Shown here: one piece after another, positions 1 to 8,770 of the stretch | Layout: every line of letters starts with the position of its first letter | How positions within the stretch are numbered: the stretch's first letter is position 1 | NCBI GenBank assembly: GCA_003250355.1 | Contig: QKGS01000069.1 | Coordinates: 85,411 to 149,410, forward strand | DNA: 64,000 nt | Direction: 5' to 3' | From: Bacteroidota bacterium | GTDB taxonomy: Bacteria; Bacteroidota; Bacteroidia; Bacteroidales; SZUA-534 | The notes under the pieces: generated by a model | Databases searched by the model: none | The model's input: only the letters and a program-made list of their open reading frames with translations | Told to the model about the DNA's origin: nothing | Made by a program: the position numbers and the translations under genes

Positions 1-360
1 ATTTTTAATGGATTATCAGGAAAAACAAATTTGAAAAATTCAAAAATTAGCTATCAAAGTGCAAAATATGACCTAGAACTTGAAAAAAATAACTTACTAA
101 AAGAAATACAACAATTAAATGCTGATGCAATAGCTGCTATGAAAAAATACTATTCATCGAAAAAAGCTGTCGAAAGCTACGAAGAGGCATTTAGGTATAT
201 TCAAGAAAAATTCAATTTAGGAATAGTTACCCCTTTAGAATATAATGAAGTTAAAAATAACCTCATAAATGCCGGTTCTTCATTTATTCAATCAAAGTAT
301 GAATACCTGTTTAAAGTGAAAATACTTAATTACTACAATGGCGAAGAGATAAAGTTGTAA
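1..360 (+). CDS. TolC-family outer membrane efflux protein, C-terminal part
   Basis: The reading frame is open from the first base, so the gene starts upstream and the listed TTG start at 31 is internal. The visible part starts with PIFNG-like residues (IFNGLSGKTN). In TolC/OMF proteins these lie at the entry to the second long helical hairpin. What follows is a long amphipathic coiled coil with the family's typical 'F..G..T..E..E.K..L' pattern (FNLGIVTPLEYNEVKNNLI) and a short tail. OMF proteins form trimeric outer-membrane channels for RND or ABC exporters. Partner membrane-fusion and pump genes would be expected upstream, outside the window. Confidence 0.8.
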   Translation: MFNGLSGKTNLKNSKISYQSAKYDLELEKNNLLKEIQQLNADAIAAMKKYYSSKKAVESYEEAFRYIQEKFNLGIVTPLEYNEVKNNLINAGSSFIQSKYEYLFKVKILNYYNGEEIKL

Positions 361-382
361 TTGTAAAATACTGCTGCTAATA

Positions 383-413
383 TTTGCATATTTATTAAAC
401 TATTTTAGTTTTG
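383..413 (+). promoter_or_regulatory. Bacteroidota-type promoter of metF
   Basis: TTTG at 383-386 and TAGTTTTG at 406-413 are separated by 19 nt. This fits the Bacteroidota sigma-ABfr consensus TTTG-N19-TAnnTTTG. The predicted transcript start is near 420, about 26 nt before the metF ATG. The short leader leaves no room for a riboswitch. Confidence 0.5.
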
Positions 414-445
414 TTTAATAAACCAATTTAGTTACAATAATCATA

Positions 446-1402
446 ATGGATAAAGTAATTGATAAAATAGAGAACAGAAAAAAAACCCTGTTTTCAATTG
501 AAATTGTACCACCATTACGAGGCAATACCCTTGAAAATATTTATGGCCGGATAGATCAATTAATTGAATTTAACCCGGCATTCATTAATATTACTTATCA
601 TAAAGACGAAGAGGTAATAAAAAAGAAAAATGATGGTGCCGTTATAAGGCGCAAAATATCAAAACGCCCTGGTACAGTTGCCTTAACAGCATCTATTATG
701 AATAAGTACAATGTTCAGGTTGTACCACATTTAACCTGCGGAGGTTTCACCAAAGATCAAATTGAAAATGCCCTAATCGATTTCAACTTTCTTGGAATAA
801 AAAATATTTTGGCACTTCAAGGTGATGCAGGTCACGATAATAAACAATTTATTCCCGAAAAAAACGGTCATAGATATGCAATTGAGCTCGTTGAGCAAAT
901 TGTAAATATGAATAAAGGTCATTATCTCGACGATGATTTAGTTCAAAAGAACCATTCCGATTTTTGTATTGGTGTTGCCGGATACCCCGAAAAACACTAT
1001 AACGCTAGTAGCTTAGATTCTGATATACACTATTTAAAAGGTAAGGTAGATGCAGGAGCCGACTATATTGTTACTCAAATGTTTTTCGATAATAAGGTTT
1101 ATTATAGTTTTGTAGACAAATGTAGAGCCGCAGGGATAACAGTACCCATAATACCCGGATTAAAACCAATTGCCTTAATGAATCAGGTCGATGTATTACC
1201 AAGGCTATTTCATTTATCAATTCCTGAAGCTTTGAATAAGGAAATCAGAAAATGTAAAACAGATGATGAAGCACTTGAAATAGGTACAAAATGGAGCATT
1301 GAACAATCAAAGAATCTTATTGAAAATGGAGTTCCTGTTCTACATTATTATACTCTTGGTGCAGGAGATAGCATACGAAAAATTGCCGAGCAAATTTTTT
1401 AA
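446..1402 (+). CDS. metF: methylenetetrahydrofolate reductase
   Basis: Cytosolic flavoprotein reducing 5,10-methylene-THF to 5-methyl-THF, the methyl donor for methionine synthesis. The 318-residue length fits the bacterial MetF TIM-barrel family. The N-terminal FSIEIVPP matches the family signature (FE-x-FPP region, with the Glu). NILALQGD matches the conserved 'alRGD' region, here with Gln in place of Arg, and DYIVTQMFFD matches the 'itQlffd' strand. The gene is monocistronic: it has its own promoter upstream and a strong hairpin just after the stop. Confident family call. Confidence 0.95.
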   Translation: MDKVIDKIENRKKTLFSIEIVPPLRGNTLENIYGRIDQLIEFNPAFINITYHKDEEVIKKKNDGAVIRRKISKRPGTVALTASIMNKYNVQVVPHLTCGGFTKDQIENALIDFNFLGIKNILALQGDAGHDNKQFIPEKNGHRYAIELVEQIVNMNKGHYLDDDLVQKNHSDFCIGVAGYPEKHYNASSLDSDIHYLKGKVDAGADYIVTQMFFDNKVYYSFVDKCRAAGITVPIIPGLKPIALMNQVDVLPRLFHLSIPEALNKEIRKCKTDDEALEIGTKWSIEQSKNLIENGVPVLHYYTLGAGDSIRKIAEQIF

Positions 1403-1408
1403 AGCATA

Positions 1409-1438
1409 AAAAAAGCAGGTTTTGAAACCTGCTTTTTT
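1409..1438. terminator. bidirectional intrinsic terminator between metF and gldN
   Basis: A perfect inverted repeat around AGCAGGTTT-tg-AAACCTGCT is flanked by A-runs on the left and T-runs on the right. It can therefore end both the plus-strand metF transcript and the convergent minus-strand T9SS transcript. Confidence 0.85.
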
Positions 1439-1451
1439 GTTGAAAATATCA

Positions 1452-2315
1452 TTAATAATTCCAAAGATCTTGTTCGTAATCTTTCATACGCTTTTTAATT
1501 GTCTCAGCTTCCATTAAGCTTTTCATTCCAATAGAATATTCAGCAATACGTCTGTCATCAAGTACGTTTGATTCCTGAGTAATGTAACTTGAAAATTTGC
1601 GCTTAAAGAATATGTCGTCAAAAGTACGTCGTTCAGCATCGTTATTCTCATTAAAAACTTCATGATTAGCTAAAACTCTACGAGCTTCAGGGAAATAAAT
1701 CCAAAAAACCATAGAACGCCTTTCTTGTAATGCCGCTGCATCAATTTCCTCACCTCCGGCATCGGGAGTATAGAAACGAATAGGAGACATACCTATTATT
1801 CTTACATCCATTATTGAATGTTGTTTATCGAAAAACCACTCTTCTTTAAGTAGGTATTGCTTAACCTGAGAACTTCTTATTTCTTCTTTAATGGTTTTTG
1901 AAATATCATTACCATTTTCATCCTGATAAGTAATAAGTTTTTCTACAGCGCCAAACTGCTCTTCAATTTGTGTTCTGCTTATTGGCTGAGTAAATCGGTC
2001 ATCATCACTCGAATATGCAGCTAAACCTTCTGTATTTATACCCCACAAAAGCAAATCAATAAGGCTCATACGTGAACCTATTGGAGTTGTAGGATAGTAT
2101 AATGGATGATTAATCTTTTCATGCAAGTCAATCAATCTCCATATTCTTTTTGAATACATTACATCAGCCTCACGCAAAGGCTTATACGATGCAGCTCTTC
2201 TGGCAGGAACGTGTTCTTTTACGTAAATACCATCTAAAACCTGCGCTTCTGCTTTTTCTTGAGGTAATAAAGTAACCATAAAAAAAGCTATTGATATTAA
2301 GACAAACTTTTTCAT
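1452..2315 (-). CDS. gldN: T9SS ring-associated protein GldN/PorN
   Basis: Periplasmic component of the type IX secretion system. In characterised systems GldN/PorN binds the lipoprotein GldK/PorK to make the large ring under the outer membrane, and contacts GldM. An N-terminal signal peptide (MKKFVLISIAFFMVTLLP) without a lipobox Cys is visible. The mature part has the conserved start 'DGIYVKEHVPARR' and the ring-domain block 'IWRLIDLHEKINHPLYYPTTP', typical of GldN. The length (287 aa) fits the family. It is the last gene of the porP-gldK-L-M-N run, 42 nt after gldM and followed by the shared terminator. Confidence 0.93.
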   Translation of the reverse strand: MKKFVLISIAFFMVTLLPQEKAEAQVLDGIYVKEHVPARRAASYKPLREADVMYSKRIWRLIDLHEKINHPLYYPTTPIGSRMSLIDLLLWGINTEGLAAYSSDDDRFTQPISRTQIEEQFGAVEKLITYQDENGNDISKTIKEEIRSSQVKQYLLKEEWFFDKQHSIMDVRIIGMSPIRFYTPDAGGEEIDAAALQERRSMVFWIYFPEARRVLANHEVFNENNDAERRTFDDIFFKRKFSSYITQESNVLDDRRIAEYSIGMKSLMEAETIKKRMKDYEQDLWNY

Positions 2316-2357
2316 AAGGCAATGTTTTTAGTTTATATAATAATTATACGTATAGTA

Positions 2358-3971
2358 TTAATTTATTTTAAATACAATTGGAGATAATACTTGTGTACGA
2401 CCATCGGGACCAACTGCTTCAATATTTTCAATAATCAAATTTGATCCGGCTTTTAGGTTTTTTATCATCTCTTTTTGGCTTTTATCAAATTGATTTCCGT
2501 TTACATTCATCTCTTTAGAGAAACCTCCAATATTAGCAGTTACAGTAAATTTTGTAACACGGAACTTTAAGTCAAATACAAAATCATTACCTAATGAAGC
2601 GATAATACCATTTGCATTAGTAATTAATGCTTTTGATATTTTACCTCCATTTTTACCCATAACTGTTGCTTCAGGCTTTGGTATTGTTTTAATACGAAAC
2701 TCCTTCTTTCCTAAATTCTTTGTTGTTTCCCCAAGTTTTGCACTTACATTTACAAATACTGTTCCACTTTGTTTTGTAGGTGTAATCTCATATTCATTTT
2801 TAACTTTCCGAATTTTTGCACCGGCACTAACTGTTGCTACTATATCTTCAGCTGCAACACCGGGTACAGAAATATCAACCGGGTTTTCAATACCATAATA
2901 GAACACGTTCATTTTTGTAGGAGATACAACAACGTTTGGAACAGCTACATCGTATTCACTTTGAAATGGGAAATATGACTCGCCACCATCAGGATTTTTA
3001 ACTTTTATAAGACCTTTCCATGGTTTATTTCCAACCGATGATGTATTAACAACATATTTTCCTTTACCACTTACAACATCTAACTTTTGGAAGTCGCCAA
3101 CCATTTCATATTTATTGCCAACTTGTTTATATTCACCAACAAGAATCTCAGGGTCTTGTGTTGAGTCGTAAGCTGCAATAAATACATCAGCTATATAATC
3201 GTTTCCTTTAATTATATAACTTGAGTTAGCAATTACTGTTGCCTGCATTTTATTAACTTTAAAATCACCTGCACTAATCTGATTCAAAAGAAAATTAATT
3301 ACATCCGTTTCAGTATTCTTTACGTTTGTTTGTAAAGTTGTTAAAGCTACAAAGTCGGCAATAAGTGGTATGTGTTCAAATATGTGACTTTCCCATTTAT
3401 GAGGAGCTTCACCCTCTTTTCCCGGAACATCGTGTGTTTCAAGAGTTGACTCAACAGCATGACGCAATGCTTCTTCATCTTCAGGTATTACACTAAGAAG
3501 CTTTTCCATATAATGATTCATTGCTGCACGCACTTCTTTCCCATTTTTACCACCTTCAAGACCAATAAAATATTCACCACCCTGATCAATATTATCCTTA
3601 GCCTTCAATTTGCTTGGTACTACTCTATCGTCAACAATAGCCTCAGTATCGTCACCTTCAGCATATTTTAGCAATCCGAACTTATGGCTTTCCAATAATT
3701 CAAATAACTTATTGGCCTCTTGCTTAACAATATCAGCCTTATCTTTCCATGGCCCTACTTTGTCTGGGTTCTGGTTGTATTGCAAATCAAATTCAGTATA
3801 AACTTTATCATTTTTACTTTTATAATTTGTGATAGTTTGTTCTAAACTGTCACTAACCAATACAAATGAGTTTAATACATCTTTTGATACATTCAATGCC
3901 ATTAGAGCTGTTAAGAACAGGTACATAAGACCTATCATCTTCTGCCGTGGGGTTTCCTTTCCGTGACCCAT
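2358..3971 (-). CDS. gldM: T9SS/gliding motor protein GldM/PorM
   Basis: Forms, with GldL, the proton-driven inner-membrane motor of the T9SS. A single N-terminal transmembrane helix (about residues 13-34) follows the conserved TPRQKM motif, and the large periplasmic part extends towards the GldKN ring. Arg9 of the known PorM/GldM transmembrane region is present. The position of Flavobacterium Glu31 is Asp here (NVSKD), a conservative change. The length of 537 aa is normal for the family. The gene starts 23 nt after gldL and is clearly co-transcribed with it. Confidence 0.94.
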   Translation of the reverse strand: MGHGKETPRQKMIGLMYLFLTALMALNVSKDVLNSFVLVSDSLEQTITNYKSKNDKVYTEFDLQYNQNPDKVGPWKDKADIVKQEANKLFELLESHKFGLLKYAEGDDTEAIVDDRVVPSKLKAKDNIDQGGEYFIGLEGGKNGKEVRAAMNHYMEKLLSVIPEDEEALRHAVESTLETHDVPGKEGEAPHKWESHIFEHIPLIADFVALTTLQTNVKNTETDVINFLLNQISAGDFKVNKMQATVIANSSYIIKGNDYIADVFIAAYDSTQDPEILVGEYKQVGNKYEMVGDFQKLDVVSGKGKYVVNTSSVGNKPWKGLIKVKNPDGGESYFPFQSEYDVAVPNVVVSPTKMNVFYYGIENPVDISVPGVAAEDIVATVSAGAKIRKVKNEYEITPTKQSGTVFVNVSAKLGETTKNLGKKEFRIKTIPKPEATVMGKNGGKISKALITNANGIIASLGNDFVFDLKFRVTKFTVTANIGGFSKEMNVNGNQFDKSQKEMIKNLKAGSNLIIENIEAVGPDGRTQVLSPIVFKIN

Positions 3972-3994
3972 AAACTAAATCTTAATTTTGGAGT

Positions 3995-5053
3995 TTATTT
4001 TAAATTTAAAGATGATAACATATTTCCGTAAATATTATTTAACGAAGCTATGTTTTGTTCTAATTCACTTACACCTTCATTTAACTTAACTGTATGTTGA
4101 GCTGTTTTACCCATTTGGTCGGCAAGTTCTTTCATGCCTGTAACATATTCTTTTGATGAATTTACATGCTCATTGATATTTTGAGTTTGTAATTCATAAA
4201 CAGCATTTAAAGCTGATAAATTGGTATTAAGAGCTGCTAACTTTTCAGAATATTGAGTTCCGTTTTCTCCAACAGAATTAATCTCCTGAGTAAGTTTATT
4301 TGCAAAATCGGTATATGAATCAGATAAACCCTTACTCACCTGACCAAATTGCTGAGCTGTATTAACATAAGTTGTAGACAATGCATCAACTGATTCTTTT
4401 AATGCTTCGCCTGATTTAGTATATGTTTCATCAAGCTTGCCAACTGATGTTGCTGCATTTTGCATTTTTGAAGCTAGTTCTTTAGATACATCTCCTAAAT
4501 CAGATAAGTTATTTAAGCTTTCTGCAGTTTTAGTAAGGTTATTTAATCCCTGCCCTAGTTTATCGAATATCTCAGGGCCAATTTCTGCTTTCTCTAGCAT
4601 TTCGTCGAATTTCGATAATGCCGAAGGGCTACCTCCAACTACAATTTGCTGTGCTCCTGCAGCAACAGTACCACCTACAGCTTGACCTCCGGCAACACCG
4701 CCAATAACTCCTCCTACAACTCCACCAACTACAGCTCCACCTATTTGTGGCATATCATTAGCTCTGTCGAATTTTCTAGTAGCGTTATCCTCCTCCTCAA
4801 AATCATCTGTTAATCCTGAAAGTTCCGGATACACCAGAGTCCAGTCTAATTCTTCATGCAATGGCTCAAATGCCGAGAAGAAGAATATTAGTGCTTCAAT
4901 TGTTAACCCTAAAGTAAGCATAAGACTCGCTCCGGGAAAGTGCATAATTTTAAAAAGAGCTCCTATAAGTACAACCGAGGCACCCCAACCGTACACATAC
5001 TTCATAAAGTTCTTGTACCCTTTACTTTCAACTAATTCGCTAATGCTAAACAT
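3995..5053 (-). CDS. gldL: T9SS/gliding motor protein GldL/PorL
   Basis: Inner-membrane motor subunit of the T9SS. Two transmembrane helices (about residues 20-38 and 42-62) carry the polar residues known from Flavobacterium GldL: Lys35 (=K27), Glu53 (=E49) and Glu63 (=E59). After a conserved 'HEELDWTLVYPEL' segment comes a Gly/Val/Ala-rich stretch with GGxxGG spacing (about residues 102-142), then a long coiled-coil-like tail rich in A/L/N/S/T. At 352 aa it is much longer than the roughly 215 aa of Flavobacterium GldL and nearer to Porphyromonas PorL. It lies between gldK and gldM. Confidence 0.92.
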   Translation of the reverse strand: MFSISELVESKGYKNFMKYVYGWGASVVLIGALFKIMHFPGASLMLTLGLTIEALIFFFSAFEPLHEELDWTLVYPELSGLTDDFEEEDNATRKFDRANDMPQIGGAVVGGVVGGVIGGVAGGQAVGGTVAAGAQQIVVGGSPSALSKFDEMLEKAEIGPEIFDKLGQGLNNLTKTAESLNNLSDLGDVSKELASKMQNAATSVGKLDETYTKSGEALKESVDALSTTYVNTAQQFGQVSKGLSDSYTDFANKLTQEINSVGENGTQYSEKLAALNTNLSALNAVYELQTQNINEHVNSSKEYVTGMKELADQMGKTAQHTVKLNEGVSELEQNIASLNNIYGNMLSSLNLK

Positions 5054-5093
5054 AACTAAGTTATTTTCTGTTTTTGGTTAATTATTATTTTTT

Positions 5094-6467
5094 TTAATAC
5101 ACAGCTGATCTTGCTCCGCTTTCATCGGGCCCCATATATGTTCTAACACAACGGAAACCTATGTAAGCTTTTGCAGAATCCTGATATTCATAAGTTCTGG
5201 TAGCATTTTGCAAATAGATACCAATATCTTTCCAAGACCCACCACGAATAACTTTTCTTTTTAAAGCCGGAGGATCGTCAGGTAAAGCATGAAACTTATA
5301 ATAAGGATTCATATCATGTGTAAATGAATAAGCACTTTCATCAAAAGCATTGGCTGTCCACTCAGAAACGTTTCCTGCCATATCAAACAAACCATAATCA
5401 TTTGGCTCATAAATAGCTACTTCTACAGTTTGGAGACCACCATCATCAACATAATCGCCACGCATTGGCTTAAAGTTAGCAAGGAAGCAACCTAAGTCGT
5501 TTCTTGTATAAGGGCCTCCCCATGGGAAAACAGCTAAATCAAGACCCCCGCGAGCTGCATATTCCCATTCTGCTTCCATAGGAAGTCTGTAATCTTGAAC
5601 AAAAAATTCACCATTCATTTGTAAGTACGAATTCATGAATGTTGTTCTCCAAATTGAGAATGCAGTTGCCTGTTTCCATGTAACACCAACAACAGGATAG
5701 TTGTCGTATGCCGCATGCCAAAAATACATATTTGAATATGGTTCATTATATGAATATGTAAAGTCAGATATCCAACATAATGTATCGGGATAAACATTTA
5801 CCATATCCCGCATAATGAATGAAGATCTGTCTTTAACAGGAACTCTCTTCCCTTCAAGATCAACCACTTCACCATCGTATTGACCTGTTTTGTAGTTGTA
5901 GTGTCTACGAGTTTCGTTCTCGAATGTATGCTTTTGAGCTGCCTGAGTGTAGTCAATCCAAAAATATTCGTAGTTAAGTTTTCTTGAATCAATTTCTTTT
6001 CTGTTGTAGAATTTCTCATGATCAGGATAGAACATATCCTCAAGAATTTCGTTTTCTTCCTCTCCTGACCATATTATTTCCATATCCCAGTTAATTAGCG
6101 GAGGATCGATTTCTTCACCGTACATATCTTCTGAGATAAGATATTCATCGATTTGCTCACCAAGTTTTCTGTAAGCCAATGAATCTCTTACCCAATATAC
6201 AAACTGACGGTATTCGTTATTGGTAATTTCAGTTTCATCCATCCAAAATGCAGCGATAGATACATTTTTAGATTGTGAAGTATTAGCCCAGGGCACATCC
6301 TGACTGTTAGGCCCCATACGGTAGCTGCCTTTTTTTATAAGAACCATGCCAAAAGGTGGAGCATTGTAATATGCCGCTCTATCAGGAACTCCGGTGAGTT
6401 CGCCATTATCGAAGCCGGCACATCCGGCCATGATAATTACTGTTAAAATTGCTGCTATTCGTTTCAT
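5094..6467 (-). CDS. gldK: T9SS ring lipoprotein GldK/PorK
   Basis: Outer-membrane lipoprotein that builds the periplasmic T9SS ring with GldN. The signal peptide ends in a lipobox (IIMAGC). The body has the formylglycine-generating-enzyme/sulfatase-modifying (SUMF1) fold: MVLIKKGSYRMG near the start, RLPMEAEWEYAARGG in the middle, GNVSEW and IRGGSWKD near the end, and GFRCVRT at the terminus. In GldK this fold is structural rather than catalytic. The length of 457 aa is normal. It lies 58 nt downstream of porP and 40 nt upstream of gldL. Confidence 0.94.
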   Translation of the reverse strand: MKRIAAILTVIIMAGCAGFDNGELTGVPDRAAYYNAPPFGMVLIKKGSYRMGPNSQDVPWANTSQSKNVSIAAFWMDETEITNNEYRQFVYWVRDSLAYRKLGEQIDEYLISEDMYGEEIDPPLINWDMEIIWSGEEENEILEDMFYPDHEKFYNRKEIDSRKLNYEYFWIDYTQAAQKHTFENETRRHYNYKTGQYDGEVVDLEGKRVPVKDRSSFIMRDMVNVYPDTLCWISDFTYSYNEPYSNMYFWHAAYDNYPVVGVTWKQATAFSIWRTTFMNSYLQMNGEFFVQDYRLPMEAEWEYAARGGLDLAVFPWGGPYTRNDLGCFLANFKPMRGDYVDDGGLQTVEVAIYEPNDYGLFDMAGNVSEWTANAFDESAYSFTHDMNPYYKFHALPDDPPALKRKVIRGGSWKDIGIYLQNATRTYEYQDSAKAYIGFRCVRTYMGPDESGARSAVY

Positions 6468-6525
6468 AGTCTATAGGTATATTTTTAAAAACATAAAAAT
6501 GAGCAAAATAATTTTAAAAACCAAA

Positions 6526-7509
6526 TTAAAGAAGCCTAACACTTTTATATTTGCGGGCATCTTTATCAATTCCCATTATGAATTTATATCCTAGCATAAA
6601 TTCAAATGAGCCTTTTGTTCCTTTACTAAGTTTCGATGTTGTAATATCGTATGAAGCCATTACATCAACTCCCATAGGAAGACTTATTCCGGCTAATAAT
6701 ATTACAGCATCTCGCGGTCGGAATCCTAGGCCACCGGAGAATTTATTGTTATACGTGAAAATTCCGTTAAGGTTTATAGCTGTTTCGGTAAAGTCGCTTA
6801 AAAGCTGAAAGTTTGGTTGAATTGCAAACAGTGGATTAGAAAGCTGATAAGTATATCCGGTAGAAACAAAGAACACTTGAGACACACCGGTTGGTTCTAC
6901 TCCATTCTGACCTTTCCACTTAATATCAGATCCTAAAAGATTCCTTATTGATGCACTAAAGTACATATTGTCGTTGCTGAAAAAGAGACCAAGATTCATA
7001 TCAATACCAATAGGTTTCTTTTCCGCTTTTTGAGGTATGGTTAAATCGTTTCCACTACTTCCTGTTCCTGCATCACCATTACCTGCCAACCACTCCGGCG
7101 ACAAACTGAAATTTGTAAAATTTAATCCGCCTCCAATTCCTATTTCACCTTGCATAAGTTGTTTGCGGTAAGCGTATGATAAACCGGCAGATATATTTTG
7201 CCAAAAGCCATAAGTATCATTCATTATTGATAATCCAACACCATGTTTTCTGCTAAATAAATTAAACGGCATATCGGCATTTAGAAATTGCGTTATAGGA
7301 GCTCCCGGATAACCAAGCCACTGACTTCTATGTAAAAGTTTTGCTTCTATTTCTTCACCATCGCCTGCATAAGCCGGATTGTAATACATAAGATTATATT
7401 GGCTAAGACTGGAAATAGCTTCATTTTGAGCATACAATGATATTGCCATTAACAGAGACAACGTTAGCAATAGTATTTTGAATAGTTTATAAAATGGTGC
7501 TTTCCGCAT
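6526..7509 (-). CDS. porP: PorP/SprF-family outer membrane protein
   Basis: Predicted 14-strand-type outer-membrane beta-barrel of the PorP/SprF family (327 aa), needed for T9SS assembly or for attaching substrates such as SprB. It has a signal peptide, then 'AISSLSQYNLMYYNPAYAG', the family's hallmark opening, with 'RSQWLGYPGAP' a little later. The rest alternates aromatic strands and turns, with 'GGLGFRPRDAVILLAGI' near the C-terminus as is typical. It is the first gene of the cluster, the same order as porPKLMN of Porphyromonas. The 132-nt upstream gap contains two ATATAATGTTT copies but no convincing promoter. Confidence 0.9.
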   Translation of the reverse strand: MRKAPFYKLFKILLLTLSLLMAISLYAQNEAISSLSQYNLMYYNPAYAGDGEEIEAKLLHRSQWLGYPGAPITQFLNADMPFNLFSRKHGVGLSIMNDTYGFWQNISAGLSYAYRKQLMQGEIGIGGGLNFTNFSLSPEWLAGNGDAGTGSSGNDLTIPQKAEKKPIGIDMNLGLFFSNDNMYFSASIRNLLGSDIKWKGQNGVEPTGVSQVFFVSTGYTYQLSNPLFAIQPNFQLLSDFTETAINLNGIFTYNNKFSGGLGFRPRDAVILLAGISLPMGVDVMASYDITTSKLSKGTKGSFEFMLGYKFIMGIDKDARKYKSVRLL

Positions 7510-7641
7510 TTATAAGGTTTTGCCGTAAAATAAGTAAAAAATTAATATTGAAACAAGTAATAGTAATTCATTATATAATGTTTCTATGTGCTTAATAATT
7601 AACGAATATAATGTTTTTGTATTATATCGTAGGATTAATTA

Positions 7642-8769
7642 TTAAAAATTATGTTGAATCTTTTTCCATATTCGATCCGGGAAATTCTGATTACAAATAG
7701 AACGATAGTCGCTTTCCGAACAACTAATAACCATTTTTTTATTGGTTAAAGGTAATTCCATCCAGTACCTGTTATTTTGTTCGTTTTTGTAAAAAAGTAT
7801 TTCAATATCAGGTTTTTCAATTTTAACGTATAATTTATTATAAGTATCAATACTTCTGGTAGGATAATCGTTTTCGCGTTGATTCATTCCAAACAAAAAG
7901 TACCAAACTATTTGTGCCGAGAGCATAGCTGTCTGATTGTGAGTATCTTTGTCTCCATTGTATTCTGCAATATGAAAAACGAAAATGTTATCGCTCATGC
8001 CTGAGAGATAGGAAATTCTACATATTTCATCGGCATAAAGCCCATTGGGTCCGGGATAGTTTATTGCAGAACAGTCGGCACTTCTAATAGCGTTTAAGTC
8101 TATAGCACAGAAATCAGTATCTCTAAGTATAGGTTCAATACTATTAAACGATGAACGTATTTGACCAAGCCTTATGAGGTCAAATGCTGAAATATCAGAA
8201 AAATCAATATCTGATTCTGTAACAAAATATGATTGATAACCTAAAATAGAGAAATGGGTATTTGGGTACAACTCTTTTGTTTTTCGAATATAAGAGTGCG
8301 AATGAAGCTCATTATTAGAGCCAATATCAATTGAAGAATCAATTATTGTAGTATTTACTATATCCTTATTATCGCTAAGAGCCTTTATAATAGGATAAGA
8401 AACATCGGATGTTCCACCAAAAAATACCGGAATAATATTTTTTTCGATAAGTGTTTGGGTAATAAATGAAATGGCCGAATAAGTGTCATTTATTGTTTTA
8501 CCTGATATGAGATTTCCAAGATCAATTATTCTCTTAGGTAAACCATTAGAAGAAAGCTTGTATAATTGTTCTCTTATTTTATCGGTATTGCATAAATATT
8601 CACCTTCAAGTGCGTTTCGTGTTTCAGAAATACCAATAAGAGCGCAGTTTGCTTTGCCTATTTCAGAAACAGGCATTAACTCTCCTCCTAAAAAATATTT
8701 TGAGGTAAACTGAGAGCCTGAAAATTTATTATTAACAGGCTCTATGTAGTTATTTAGTTCATGTATCAA
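7642..8769 (-). CDS. arginase/formimidoylglutamase-fold protein with degenerate metal site
   Basis: 375-aa ureohydrolase-fold protein. The usual arginase metal motifs are recognisable but altered. GGDHS is GGTSD (His to Ser121). DAHxD is DSSID (Asp144 and Asp148 kept, His to Ser146). DxDxxDP is DLNAIRS (Asp224 kept, Asp to Asn226). Three of six manganese ligands are therefore lost. 'YPGPNGLYADEIC', 'IAEYNGDKD' and 'YWMELP' match what I recall of a Bacteroidota-specific group often labelled formimidoylglutamase. It ends 132 nt before porP and starts 1 nt after the topA stop, so it is probably in the topA transcript. Loss of hydrolase activity is inference. Confidence 0.75.
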   Translation of the reverse strand: MIHELNNYIEPVNNKFSGSQFTSKYFLGGELMPVSEIGKANCALIGISETRNALEGEYLCNTDKIREQLYKLSSNGLPKRIIDLGNLISGKTINDTYSAISFITQTLIEKNIIPVFFGGTSDVSYPIIKALSDNKDIVNTTIIDSSIDIGSNNELHSHSYIRKTKELYPNTHFSILGYQSYFVTESDIDFSDISAFDLIRLGQIRSSFNSIEPILRDTDFCAIDLNAIRSADCSAINYPGPNGLYADEICRISYLSGMSDNIFVFHIAEYNGDKDTHNQTAMLSAQIVWYFLFGMNQRENDYPTRSIDTYNKLYVKIEKPDIEILFYKNEQNNRYWMELPLTNKKMVISCSESDYRSICNQNFPDRIWKKIQHNF

Positions 8770-8770
8770 G

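Noticed and set aside
361-445. Riboswitch before metF
   Set aside because: Only about 26 nt lie between the predicted transcript start and the ATG, and no paired structure is seen.
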